64,000 nt of DNA from Tunturiibacter empetritectus (GTDB lineage Bacteria > Acidobacteriota > Terriglobia > Terriglobales > Acidobacteriaceae). Shown here in pieces: positions 28,604 through 37,066 of this stretch; position 1 is the stretch's first letter, and every line of letters starts with the position of its first letter. The notes beneath the pieces are model-generated. The model saw only the letters and a program-made list of their open reading frames with translations. It searched no databases and was not told the origin of the DNA. Both the position numbers and the translations under genes were made by a program. Location of the stretch: positions 2,728,001-2,792,000 of the forward strand of contig NZ_JACCCU010000001.1 in assembly GCF_013410875.1 (NCBI RefSeq). The letters are read 5' to 3'.

Positions 28604-31320
28604 AATTCCTGCGACGCTCGCTTATACGCTTGTCGAATCTCGTCACATCACGGACTGCCGACCAACGCCTGCAGGATGAGATCGCCGAACATCTCGCGTT
28701 CCAGACAGAGGAGAATCTCCGCGGCGGAATGTCGCCCGCCGAGGCACGGCGGCAGGCGACGCTTAAACTAGGCGCGGCCCAGGCGATTCGGGAGGGCCAT
28801 CACGCCGAGCACAGCATTCCCTTTATTGAGAATTTGTTCTTCGACCTGCGATACGCGGTTCGCATGCTCCTGAAATCTCCTGGATTCTCTTTCATTGCGA
28901 TCGCCACTATGGCGCTGGGCATCGGAGCCACCACCGCGATCTATAGCGTAATCGACGCCACGCTGCTGCACCCTTTGCCGTATCCAAACCCATCCGAGCT
29001 GGTGCGCGTTCAGGACGACCTTCCGGGCGTAGGCGCGCAAAATGTCGGCATCTCCGTCCCTGAGTGGAGAGACCTCGAGAGTTCCGGGATATTCCAGTCC
29101 GTGTCGGTCTCCGGCACCGGCGCAGACGTGAACCTGACCGGCAGTGCACAGCCCGAGCGTCTCAGCTACAAGCACGCTACGCCGAATTACTTCACGGTCC
29201 TCGGTGTAGACGCGCAGTTGGGTCGTACATTCGATCCAAACGATGCGACTCCCGGCTTCAACCTAGAGGCCGTGATCAGCGATGGGCTCTGGAGGAGAGA
29301 ATTCGGAGCCGACCCGCACATTGTCGGCAAAGCGCTGCGCCTGGACAACGACGTTTATCACGTCGTGGGCGTCATGCCGCGCGGCTTTCGCGATCTGGGC
29401 TCAACCAGCGAGGAGCGGAATACGGAAGTATGGCTGGGAGCCGGCATGGCCGGTCTGCCGTTTCCGCCCCCACGGCGCGGTTTACGTCTGCAGAGTCGAG
29501 CGGTCGCGCGCTTGAAGCCCGGTCTCTCGATTGCGGCCGCGCAGGAGCACCTCGATGCGCTGGTTGAATCGCTGAAAAAGCAATATCCGGAGGAATATCC
29601 GCCACAGGCCGCGTGGACCGTGCGCCTGACTCCGCTGAGCGAAAGCGTGGTCGGCAGCGTTCGACAATCTCTCATTTTGCTGTTCGGCGCCGTAGGATTG
29701 GTCCTCCTGATCAGTTGCGTCAACGTCGCCAATCTCCTGCTCGCCAGGGCCAGTGTGCGAGGCCGTGAGCTCGCGGTTCGCCAGGCTCTGGGAGCGCAAA
29801 GAACGCGTCTCATCCGTCAACTTCTGACCGAGAGTCTGCTGCTCTTCCTGCTTGGCGGGATCGCCGGTTGTGCGATTCTCTTCTTCACGAGGAAGTTCCT
29901 GCTGCAGTTGGTTCCGGAGAGCCTCCCGCACATGAGCGACATATCGATCAACTGGGGCGTGCTGGTATTCGCTCTCGCAGTCTCCGTCGCAGCCGGAACC
30001 ATCTTCGGGCTTGCTCCCGCCTGGCTTATGAGCGGTGTCGATTTGATCGGTACGCTCAGGCAGGAAGGCCGCGGGTCTGTAGGTTCACATGGACGCTCGC
30101 GCGCCCGCCAGATTCTGGTCATCAGTGAATTGGCGCTCTCGCTGGTGCTCATGGTCGCCGCAGGTCTTCTGCTGCGCAGCTTTTGGGACTTGTTCAAGGT
30201 ACAGCCCGGCTTCAATCCTGACCGCGTTATGGCCATTCAAAGCTGGCTTCCGGGGCCTAACGATCCCAATCAGGATATCTACCGAACCGCGACCCAGGAG
30301 TCGGTCTTGCTGCGCGAGGTTCTTCGCCGCAGCCGAATCCTGCCGGGTGTAGAAGAGGCGGCCATCGGCGACGTGGACGCTCTTCCCCTGGGCCATAGCA
30401 ATCCAAGCCCACTGCCATTGATCCGCGAAGGTATCGAGACGATGGACAATCAGGCACCTGTGATCGATAGCCCCATCGTTTCGCCCGAATACTTTCACCT
30501 GTTAAGCATGCCGCTGTTGAAAGGACGCCTCTTCAGCAACCAGGACCTTGAGGACACGCCCCAGGTTGCGGTCATCAATCAGGCTGCGGCTCGCACCTAT
30601 TGGCCAAACCAGGACCCGCTTGGCAAACGTGTCCGCTTGCACTTGGATGCCCGCGAACTGTTGAACTCGGCCAAGCCAGCCTGGACCACGATCGTCGGCG
30701 TGATTGCGGATGCTCGCACGGAATCGTTGGCCAACGTGGCGACGCCGCAGATCTACCGCAGCATATACCAGCACCCCGCCAAAAGCCTGGCCATCTTTCT
30801 TCGCGGACAACTCGATCCCAGCACCATCCTCGAACAGGAGCGAAGCCAGGTCCAGGCTGTCGATCCGGAACTTCCGGTCTTCCGTGCGGAGGCGCTGGGT
30901 GACGTTCTCTCCTCCTCGCTCTCCGTTAGGCGATTCTCCATGGAAATGGTGGCGTTTTTTGCGGCCACTGCCTTGCTGCTTGCCGGACTTGGAATCTACG
31001 GGACGATCTCCTATGTTGTGAATGAACAAAGACGTGAGATCGCCGTTCGTCTCGCGCTGGGAGCTCAAAGAGGCAATATTCTCAAGATGGTCCTGCGCCG
31101 GGGACTCGGACTGGCGGTCGCTGGTGCCGGCCTCGGTGTAGTGGGTGCGCTCATTGTCTCTCACCTCATGGCTGGACTGCTCTACGGCGTGTCGTCGACC
31201 GATCTGCCCACATTCGCTGGCGTCACCCTTGCACTGACCACTGTCGCGCTCGCCGCCAGCTACATCCCAGCGCTGCGCGCCATGCGCTTGGATCCAATCA
31301 CTACACTTCACTCCGAATGA
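28600..31320 (+). CDS. ADOP-type ABC transporter permease (MacB/FtsX-like)
   Basis: 906 residues from ATG 28600, overlapping padR by four bases. The N-terminal cytoplasmic helix pair (DQRLQDEIAEHLAFQTEENL, MSPAEARRQATLKLG) is the mark of acidobacterial duplicated orphan permeases. Then helix 1 (FSFIAIATMALGIGATTAI), a periplasmic MacB-type core domain, an FtsX three-helix block (LFGAVGLVLLISCVNVANLL), a second helix and core domain, and a final FtsX block (ATALLLAGLGIYGTISYVV). No ATPase gene is adjacent, hence orphan. MacB-like proteins move substrates mechanically across the periplasm; the cargo here is unknown. Frame intact. Confidence 0.94.
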   Translation: MKFLRRSLIRLSNLVTSRTADQRLQDEIAEHLAFQTEENLRGGMSPAEARRQATLKLGAAQAIREGHHAEHSIPFIENLFFDLRYAVRMLLKSPGFSFIAIATMALGIGATTAIYSVIDATLLHPLPYPNPSELVRVQDDLPGVGAQNVGISVPEWRDLESSGIFQSVSVSGTGADVNLTGSAQPERLSYKHATPNYFTVLGVDAQLGRTFDPNDATPGFNLEAVISDGLWRREFGADPHIVGKALRLDNDVYHVVGVMPRGFRDLGSTSEERNTEVWLGAGMAGLPFPPPRRGLRLQSRAVARLKPGLSIAAAQEHLDALVESLKKQYPEEYPPQAAWTVRLTPLSESVVGSVRQSLILLFGAVGLVLLISCVNVANLLLARASVRGRELAVRQALGAQRTRLIRQLLTESLLLFLLGGIAGCAILFFTRKFLLQLVPESLPHMSDISINWGVLVFALAVSVAAGTIFGLAPAWLMSGVDLIGTLRQEGRGSVGSHGRSRARQILVISELALSLVLMVAAGLLLRSFWDLFKVQPGFNPDRVMAIQSWLPGPNDPNQDIYRTATQESVLLREVLRRSRILPGVEEAAIGDVDALPLGHSNPSPLPLIREGIETMDNQAPVIDSPIVSPEYFHLLSMPLLKGRLFSNQDLEDTPQVAVINQAAARTYWPNQDPLGKRVRLHLDARELLNSAKPAWTTIVGVIADARTESLANVATPQIYRSIYQHPAKSLAIFLRGQLDPSTILEQERSQVQAVDPELPVFRAEALGDVLSSSLSVRRFSMEMVAFFAATALLLAGLGIYGTISYVVNEQRREIAVRLALGAQRGNILKMVLRRGLGLAVAGAGLGVVGALIVSHLMAGLLYGVSSTDLPTFAGVTLALTTVALAASYIPALRAMRLDPITTLHSE

Positions 31321-31749
31321 CTTCCTGGCGCTCCTCGAGATTTGTCTTCGCAGGTTGTGGCCATCCCGATGACCATCTTTGGGATGCTGATGAATTCACC
31401 CCACTCGGGGTTCCAGAGGATGTGTCCCAAAACGCCGTACTCCCACGATTCCCGCAGGTCGTCAACGAACGCATTATCGCCAAGTCACTTAACAAACGCT
31501 CCAGACAAGAGAAATCTTTGGTTTCTGAGTCGAGGGTAGGTAACGGACTATTCGAAAGTGAACCTCTATAACCGGACAAATTCCTGTTTGCCGACCATCC
31601 GAGAATTTATGGGCAATAGAGCTCCTCAGGAATGATGCACGATGAGCTTGGCGTTAGCGCTTATACACTTCACAAACTACGAACGTTTCCGCCACAAAGC
31701 GCGTAGACTCACTTCACAGATGATTTCGCAATCGTAAGTGCTGAAAACG
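31321..31749. other. Gene-free stretch after the permease
   Basis: About 430 bases. Short frames are present on both strands but none has a family feature or ribosome site. Nothing further seen. Confidence 0.35.
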
Positions 31750-31983
31750 CCGTAAAAAGTACGCGATTCCCGCTCTTGATCCTGCACATTCTCGGTGGCA
31801 CAATTGGCTTGCTGTCTGGCACCTTCGCCATTGCGGTCCGCAAAGGAAGCTGCCTCCAACGAGCCTCGGGAATGTTCTCACCGTTGCGATGCTGAACTTA
31901 GCGTCGAGCGGTCTCTGTCTCGCTATACTCAAATCGCAGCGGGGCAACATCATCGGCAGCATTAACACCATTTACATTTGACT
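31750..31983 (+). pseudogene. Relic of a small multi-helix membrane protein (DUF2306-like)
   Basis: Two consecutive frames give one continuous membrane-protein sequence: FPLLILHILGGTIGLLSGTF then AIAVRKGSCLQRASG, and after a one-base loss in a GGG run (near 31868-31871) NVLTVAMLNLASSGLCLAI and LKSQRGNIIGSINT. The helix, RKG-x3-HR-x-G, helix pattern resembles DUF2306-type and related proteins, with HR replaced by QR. Start and end are missing. A dead fragment. Confidence 0.6.
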
Positions 31984-32241
31984 AGGGGCGGAGTGACACC
32001 TCAAGAAAATCTCTCCCTCGTGGGTGCAAACTACCGGTTTACTTGGAGGCCGAACTACCGGCTCGGACAAGATTTTCCGACGCGCCTTGCAATCGTCGAT
32101 ATTCGTTCTAACGTCAGTATCCTTCTAATGCGATATTAGAAATCGGAAAGAGAAAGCATAAAGGACACAGCACCGAATAGGGAGACGCTTTTTACCAAGG
32201 CGGGGGGCCGTAGTAAACCAGCCGGCAGACTGCACAAGGAC

Positions 32242-33057
32242 CTAGCGGACTTCCGCGCTGCTGACCTTGGCCACCTGCTCCACTTGAGGAGTCACCATTG
32301 CGCTGGTGTCCTTCATGGCGGCGATGGCTTTGTCATATCGGCCGGCCACGAAGTTACCTCGAATGCGCGCCATGTCTTCCAGCATCTTGATGCCGTCTTT
32401 CAGGTAGCTCATACGGCTGCGTTCGTCGTGACCCCAGGTGACCGGGACCTCGCGAATGACATACTTCAGCTTGCGAGCGATGAAGAGGATCTCGGGGTCG
32501 AAGCCCCAGCGTTCGATGGTCTGCAGGCGAAAGATGACCTGAGCGGCGGAGCGCTTGAATGCCTTGAAACCGCACTGGGTATCTTTAAACGGCAGGCCCA
32601 TGACAGTTCGAGTGACCCAGTTGAAGCAGCGACCGAAGAACTGCCGATAGAGCGGCTGGTGGATCGTCTGACGAGTCCGGTCCATCCAGCGGGAGCCGAT
32701 CGCCACGTCTGCCCCATCGTTCAGGGCCGCGATTAGGCGTTCCGCCTCTTCCATCGGAGCCGAAAGGTCTGCATCGGTGAACATGACAATCTCGCCTGCG
32801 GCCTGAAGAAGGCCGTTGCGCACCGAGTAGCCTTTGCCGCGGTTACCGGGGTTTTGCACAAGATGAAGACGCGGGTGCTGCGTCATCCAACGTTGTACGA
32901 TCACAGCGGTATCGTCGGTGGAGCCGTCGTCGACGACCAGAACCTCGGCATCCCAGCCCTGTTCCGCGACACACGACAACACCCTGTCCAGAGCATTCTC
33001 GATACGAGCGCTCTCGTTGTAGGCTGGAATTACGATACTTAGCTGCGGATGTGCCAT
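32242..33057 (-). CDS. Family 2 glycosyltransferase, dolichyl-phosphate beta-glucosyltransferase-like
   Basis: 271 residues from ATG 33057 (an in-frame GTG at 33096 would add 13 residues; no strong ribosome site at either). Sequence: LSIVIPAYNESARIENAL, VLVVDDGSTDDT, GNRGKGYSVRNGLL, then the metal-binding FTDADLSAP, VAIGSRW, and DTQCGFKAFKR with the ERWGFDPEIL acceptor segment. This is the pattern of ALG5-like enzymes that load glucose or another sugar on a polyprenyl phosphate. No C-terminal membrane helix. Isolated in the minus strand; target glycan unknown. Confidence 0.87.
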   Translation of the reverse strand: MAHPQLSIVIPAYNESARIENALDRVLSCVAEQGWDAEVLVVDDGSTDDTAVIVQRWMTQHPRLHLVQNPGNRGKGYSVRNGLLQAAGEIVMFTDADLSAPMEEAERLIAALNDGADVAIGSRWMDRTRQTIHQPLYRQFFGRCFNWVTRTVMGLPFKDTQCGFKAFKRSAAQVIFRLQTIERWGFDPEILFIARKLKYVIREVPVTWGHDERSRMSYLKDGIKMLEDMARIRGNFVAGRYDKAIAAMKDTSAMVTPQVEQVAKVSSAEVR

Positions 33058-33245
33058 AACGTCAGACTTTCTTTCAACGATTCCAGAGAGATACACGGAG
33101 CGTGTCGCGATTTATCATACTGCAATGTTTGACGCAAAAACCGCATCAATTGGCTCTATTTTTCACTTTGCCTGCATCTCTCCCCGGCTAGCTGCTCAAC
33201 CCGCGACTGCGCACCGCAATCAAGACGCCTGCTAAACTCCACAAC

Positions 33246-34259
33246 ATGCCGGAAGACTACTCAACACCGCCGCCACCGCCACCGCCGCCATCGTTTTCCT
33301 ACACGCAAACGCCTGCTTATCCTTATCCACCACGGCAAGGCTTCCCTCCCCCGCGCCAACGTTCCGCGTGGTTTTATATAGGGATCATCGCCGGTTCCCT
33401 GGCCGCTGTGTTTCTGCTGGTCACGTTTATGGTCTGGGTCACGGCGCGTTCGGTCAGCGGACGTTCGGCTGGGCTGGGTTTAAGTTCGGACAGCATCGCG
33501 GTAATCGACATCTCCGGGGCGATTCTCTCTCCTGAAGCCATCGACACGCAGCTGCGCAAGTTTGGGGATGACTCGTCGGTCAAGGCGATTCTTCTTCACA
33601 TCAACTCGCCTGGCGGCGGGGCTGCTGCCTCTCAGGAGATCTACCACGAGGTGCTGCGGGTGCGGCAGGAGAGCCATAAGAAGGTTGTCGCCTCCATCGA
33701 GTCGGTGGGCGCATCCGGAGCGTATTACATCGCCAGCGCCTGCGACAGGATCTATGCGAACGATGCCTCCGTTGTCGGGTCAATTGGAGTGATCATGGAG
33801 TGGACCAACTATGGCGACCTGTTGCGCTGGGCCAAGTTGAAGAACGTGGTCATCCACGCCGGAGAATTCAAGGATGCGGGCGATCCCAGCCGTGATCTGA
33901 CCCCCAAAGAAGAGGCTTACTTTCAGTCACTGGTCGATAACATGTACACGCAATTTGTTCATGACGTCGCGACTGGGCGCCATACCACGGACGAGAAGAT
34001 CAAACCTCTGGCGACCGGCCAGGTATGGACGGGGCAGCAATCCCTTCCCCTAGGCTTGATCGATAAGGTAGGCGGCTATCGGATGGCTTTGATGGAGACT
34101 GCCAGGGAGGCAGGAATCTCCGGCGAACCAAATGTGGTGCGCCCTTCAAAAAATAAGCGCGGGCTGTTTGCTCTGCTCGCCGACGACGGCGAAGACCTGT
34201 TCCCGAACCCCAGCCAGTTGCTGAACCGTGCCCCGGGTTTTTATTTTATGTGGAAGTAA
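33246..34259 (+). CDS. sppA: Signal peptide peptidase SppA (short form)
   Basis: 337 residues: a proline- and tyrosine-rich cytoplasmic tail (about 1-40), one transmembrane helix (42-66), then a single peptidase S49 domain. The serine nucleophile is S157 (SVGASGAYY) and the general-base lysine K209 (GEFKDAGDPSRDLT), 52 residues apart as in the Bacillus short SppA. INSPGGGAA is the oxyanion-side motif. It degrades cleaved signal peptides in the membrane. The 40-residue proline-rich tail before the helix is longer than usual. A clear terminator follows. Confidence 0.95.
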   Translation: MPEDYSTPPPPPPPPSFSYTQTPAYPYPPRQGFPPPRQRSAWFYIGIIAGSLAAVFLLVTFMVWVTARSVSGRSAGLGLSSDSIAVIDISGAILSPEAIDTQLRKFGDDSSVKAILLHINSPGGGAAASQEIYHEVLRVRQESHKKVVASIESVGASGAYYIASACDRIYANDASVVGSIGVIMEWTNYGDLLRWAKLKNVVIHAGEFKDAGDPSRDLTPKEEAYFQSLVDNMYTQFVHDVATGRHTTDEKIKPLATGQVWTGQQSLPLGLIDKVGGYRMALMETAREAGISGEPNVVRPSKNKRGLFALLADDGEDLFPNPSQLLNRAPGFYFMWK

Positions 34260-34308
34260 GATACGGTCCTTCAGTCTTTACCTCGCTAAACCCTGCAAGA
34301 ACAGAACG

Positions 34309-34336
34309 GAGCCCCGAAGGAATGGGGCTCTTTTTT
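34309..34336 (+). terminator. Rho-independent terminator after sppA
   Basis: GAGCCCC (34309-34315) pairs with GGGGCTC (34324-34330), eight-base loop, then six T (34331-34336). It lies 50 bases past the sppA stop. Confidence 0.9.
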
Positions 34337-34508
34337 ATTGATCTTCCGACCGATAGGCCGGATTTTGCATCCTATGACGCAATACCTGGTCGACTGATTC
34401 TTTTGACTTCTTGCACAACCTTTTAGCCTCCATCCCGTCTACAATCAACAACAACGGATTGCTTTGCCGGGCCCGATCGCCCTCCCCCTAGTACGAAAGG
34501 AACCCACT

Positions 34509-34868
34509 ATGACTAAAGCCGACCTTGTTGATAAAGTGACCTCTCTTGGAGACCTGACCCGCCGTGACGGGGAGGTTATCGTCGATACGCTCTTCGATGC
34601 TGTCATCGGAGCTCTGAAGACCGGTGACAAGATCGAGATTCGCGGCTTCGGAAGCTTCCGGACCCGCCAGCGAAATGCCCGGACGGGCCGAAACCCAAAG
34701 ACTGGAGCCAAGGTCGATGTTCCAGCTAAGCGGGTTCCCTTCTTCAAGCCGTCGAAGGAACTTCGTGACTCGGTGAATCCGAACGGCGCTGTGAAATCTC
34801 GACCTGCAGCTGCGAAAAAAGCGGTTGACAAAGAGCACATCGACCCACATCATCCCCCGGCAATGTAA
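34509..34868 (+). CDS. HU/IHF-family nucleoid DNA-binding protein
   Basis: 119 residues from ATG 34509; a longer frame reaches 34464 but adds a non-family tail. HU fold: MTKADLVDKVTSL, a helix ending in IGALKTGDKIEI, the family signature GFGSFRTRQRNARTGRNPKTG with the DNA-intercalating arm, and VPFFKPSKELRDSVN. An extra C-terminal tail of about 28 residues with AAAKKA and a histidine/proline-rich end exceeds the usual 90 residues. It bends DNA and shapes the nucleoid. Single-gene unit between two terminators. Confidence 0.94.
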   Translation: MTKADLVDKVTSLGDLTRRDGEVIVDTLFDAVIGALKTGDKIEIRGFGSFRTRQRNARTGRNPKTGAKVDVPAKRVPFFKPSKELRDSVNPNGAVKSRPAAAKKAVDKEHIDPHHPPAM

Positions 34869-34894
34869 CCACGGCGATGCCCATCTCCAAGCTG

Positions 34895-34920
34895 GCGGGT
34901 GCTTCGGCACCTGCTCTTTG
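34895..34920 (+). terminator. Probable terminator after the HU gene
   Basis: GCGGGTGC (34895-34902), TTCG tetraloop, GCACCTGC (34907-34914), one mismatch, then TCTTTG. The stem with UUCG loop is strong; the T tract is weak. It lies between convergent genes. Confidence 0.55.
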
Positions 34921-34939
34921 CTTCGGAGTTTAGTGTCCG

Positions 34940-36331
34940 TCACTCGGCCATTCCTTCTAAAACCACCGCCGAGATCGGCTCCGTGCCGAACTCTCCCTCC
35001 CACTTGGCTACAACAACGCTGGCGAGGCAGTTTCCCACAACATTGACCGATGTGCGCGCCATATCAGCGAGCGCGTCGATGCCGAGGATGACGAAGATCG
35101 GCTCGGTAGGCAGGCGGAAGGTGGCCGCCGTCGCTAGCAGGACGACTAGCGTTGCACGGGGAACCCCCGCGACTCCTTTGCTGGTCAGCATGAGAGTCAC
35201 CATCATCAGGAGTTGCTGGCCAAGCGATAGATGAACTCCCGCTGCCTGCGCCACGAAGATACTGGCAACCGCAAGATAGAGCGTCGAGCCGTCCAAGTTA
35301 AAACTGTAGCCCGCAGGAATAACGAACGCGACGATCCGGCGCGGGACGCCGAGGGCCTCCATCGACTCCATCGCGCGTGGAAGAGCTGCCTCACTGGTCG
35401 ACGTGGCAAAGGCAATCGTCGCAGGCTCGGCAACAGCCGCGAGGAATCGCCGAACCGGCACACGAAAAAGCAGCGCAGCCGGCAGCAAAACGAGAAGGCC
35501 GAAGCCCACTAAGGCACCATACAAAGTCAGAAGAAGTTTGCCTAGATTCACCAGAACTCCAAGACCCATCTGGCCGACGGTGAAGGCCATCGCGGCCCCC
35601 ACCCCGACCGGAGCGAAGTACATGACAACATTGGTGAACTTGAACATGACCTCGCTCAGGCTCTCGAACAGGTGCAGAACCGGAGTCCGTCTTTTTTCAT
35701 CGAGGCTGGCCAGGGCGATCCCGAAAAAGACCGCGAAGACGGCCACTTGGAGAATCTGACCTTCGGCGATGGACTTGGCGATATTTTCCGGGAAGACGTG
35801 GAGTAGAAAATCCTGCCAGTGAGTTGGGGGCTGCGATGCGATCGTCTCGCCGGAGGTAGCCGGGGGCAGAGAGAGGCCAACTCCAGCATGGCTCAGGTTG
35901 ATGGCTGCGAGACCGATGACCAACGCCAACGTCGTAACCACTTCGAAGTAGATCAGACTCTTGATTCCCATCCGGCCGACGCTCTTGAGGTCGCCATGAC
36001 CAGCGATGCCGGTCACCAGTGTGGCGAGGATCAGTGGCGCGACGATGGTCTTGATCAGCCGCAAAAAGATGTCGCTGAAGACACGGAGGCTGATCGCCAA
36101 CACGGGCGCATCGAAGCCAAGCTCGGCCCCGGTTACCATTGCAACGAATATCCAAGGCGTTAGGGAGCGGCGCTGGAGCGCAAACAGAGCCAAGAGCACG
36201 ATGGCGACACATCGCAGGGCGACTCCCGCATAGCGAACCGCGGGGCCATGGATCAACCCCTGCAAGATTCCAGCTGAGAGGAAAATCGCAGCCGCAAGCA
36301 ACAGAAAGCGCTGAAAGTTCGTCTTTAACAT
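34940..36331 (-). CDS. Dicarboxylate/amino acid:cation symporter (DAACS family)
   Basis: 463 residues from ATG 36331 (a frame-open extension to 36406 is not membrane-like). Eight helices and two re-entrant hairpins are readable. The first hairpin carries the serine motif (ATSTSEAALPRAM), followed by GYSFNLDGSTLYL, the second hairpin MLTSKGVAGVPRA and the substrate helix DMARTSVNVVGNCLA. This is the glutamate/aspartate (GltP) or C4-dicarboxylate carrier fold, driven by protons or sodium. The DMARTSVNVVGN helix leans to glutamate/aspartate, but substrate is uncertain. Divergent from the next gene with under 80 bases between. Confidence 0.9.
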   Translation of the reverse strand: MLKTNFQRFLLLAAAIFLSAGILQGLIHGPAVRYAGVALRCVAIVLLALFALQRRSLTPWIFVAMVTGAELGFDAPVLAISLRVFSDIFLRLIKTIVAPLILATLVTGIAGHGDLKSVGRMGIKSLIYFEVVTTLALVIGLAAINLSHAGVGLSLPPATSGETIASQPPTHWQDFLLHVFPENIAKSIAEGQILQVAVFAVFFGIALASLDEKRRTPVLHLFESLSEVMFKFTNVVMYFAPVGVGAAMAFTVGQMGLGVLVNLGKLLLTLYGALVGFGLLVLLPAALLFRVPVRRFLAAVAEPATIAFATSTSEAALPRAMESMEALGVPRRIVAFVIPAGYSFNLDGSTLYLAVASIFVAQAAGVHLSLGQQLLMMVTLMLTSKGVAGVPRATLVVLLATAATFRLPTEPIFVILGIDALADMARTSVNVVGNCLASVVVAKWEGEFGTEPISAVVLEGMAE

Positions 36332-36409
36332 CAGGTGCGAAGAATACCAGTCTTCAACAGAAAGCAGATGCTCTCCAAACCCTTTTCGAGCGCTGATAGC
36401 ATACACACT

Positions 36410-37000
36410 ATGCTACGCGTAACCCTCAACAGCATCATGTTTTGCGCTATTGCATCTTCTCCCTTGATCGCTCAAACGATCGCTCAGAGCGGTGCCGGGT
36501 CGGGGATCATTGCCACCTCCGGTTTCGACTCCCTAGCACAGAGTCCTGGGATCGTCTCCAACCCGCTATCCCAACCGACTCTTACACCCGGTGCCCTGGT
36601 GTTGCTCGAACTGGAAGGGCGCTTTTCGCAGGCGGTTGCCGAAGGCGGGGGAAAAGCCTTTGGCAGCTGGTTCGCAGAAGATGGAGTTACTCTCAACAAC
36701 GGTAAGCCTGCGATTCTTGGCCGCACCGCCATCGCCGCACAGGCTCAGTGGGATCCAAAGACTTATCAGCTTACCTGGACTCCGCAGGGCGCCCAGATGG
36801 GCCCTTCCAACGACATGGGATTCACCTGGGGGCACTATGAAGGCCATAGTAAAGATAAAAATGGCGAGCCCGTGGTGATCTCGGGACGCTACTTCACCAT
36901 ATGGAAGAAGTTACCCAACGGCACTTGGAAGGTCGCCCTGGACGCGAGCGCAGAAGAGCCTCCTCCAACGAAGGAGTGCTGCACCCTTCCAAAGCCGTAA
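36410..37000 (+). CDS. Secreted NTF2-like (DUF4440/SnoaL fold) protein
   Basis: 196 residues from ATG 36410. A signal peptide (LNSIMFCAIASSPLIAQT) is followed by a linker and a cone-shaped NTF2 domain (about 65-180): LELEGRFSQAVAEGGGKAFGSW, FAEDGVTLNNGKPAILGR, WTPQGAQMGPSNDMGFTWG, GRYFTIWKKLPNGTWKVALD. These proteins often bind small ligands or act as partners; no catalytic residues can be assigned. Divergent from the symporter gene, and 24 or more bases before a sensor kinase gene, so possibly co-transcribed with it. Confidence 0.8.
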   Translation: MLRVTLNSIMFCAIASSPLIAQTIAQSGAGSGIIATSGFDSLAQSPGIVSNPLSQPTLTPGALVLLELEGRFSQAVAEGGGKAFGSWFAEDGVTLNNGKPAILGRTAIAAQAQWDPKTYQLTWTPQGAQMGPSNDMGFTWGHYEGHSKDKNGEPVVISGRYFTIWKKLPNGTWKVALDASAEEPPPTKECCTLPKP

Positions 37001-37066
37001 ATCATTGCTGCAACAAAAGTAGGAGTGCGCAATCCTTTGCACATCCCCTACGATCGAACTGTTGAA

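Noticed and set aside
32029-32061. Two 9-bp direct repeats (AACTACCGG)
   Set aside because: Too short and isolated to claim an att site or regulatory element.
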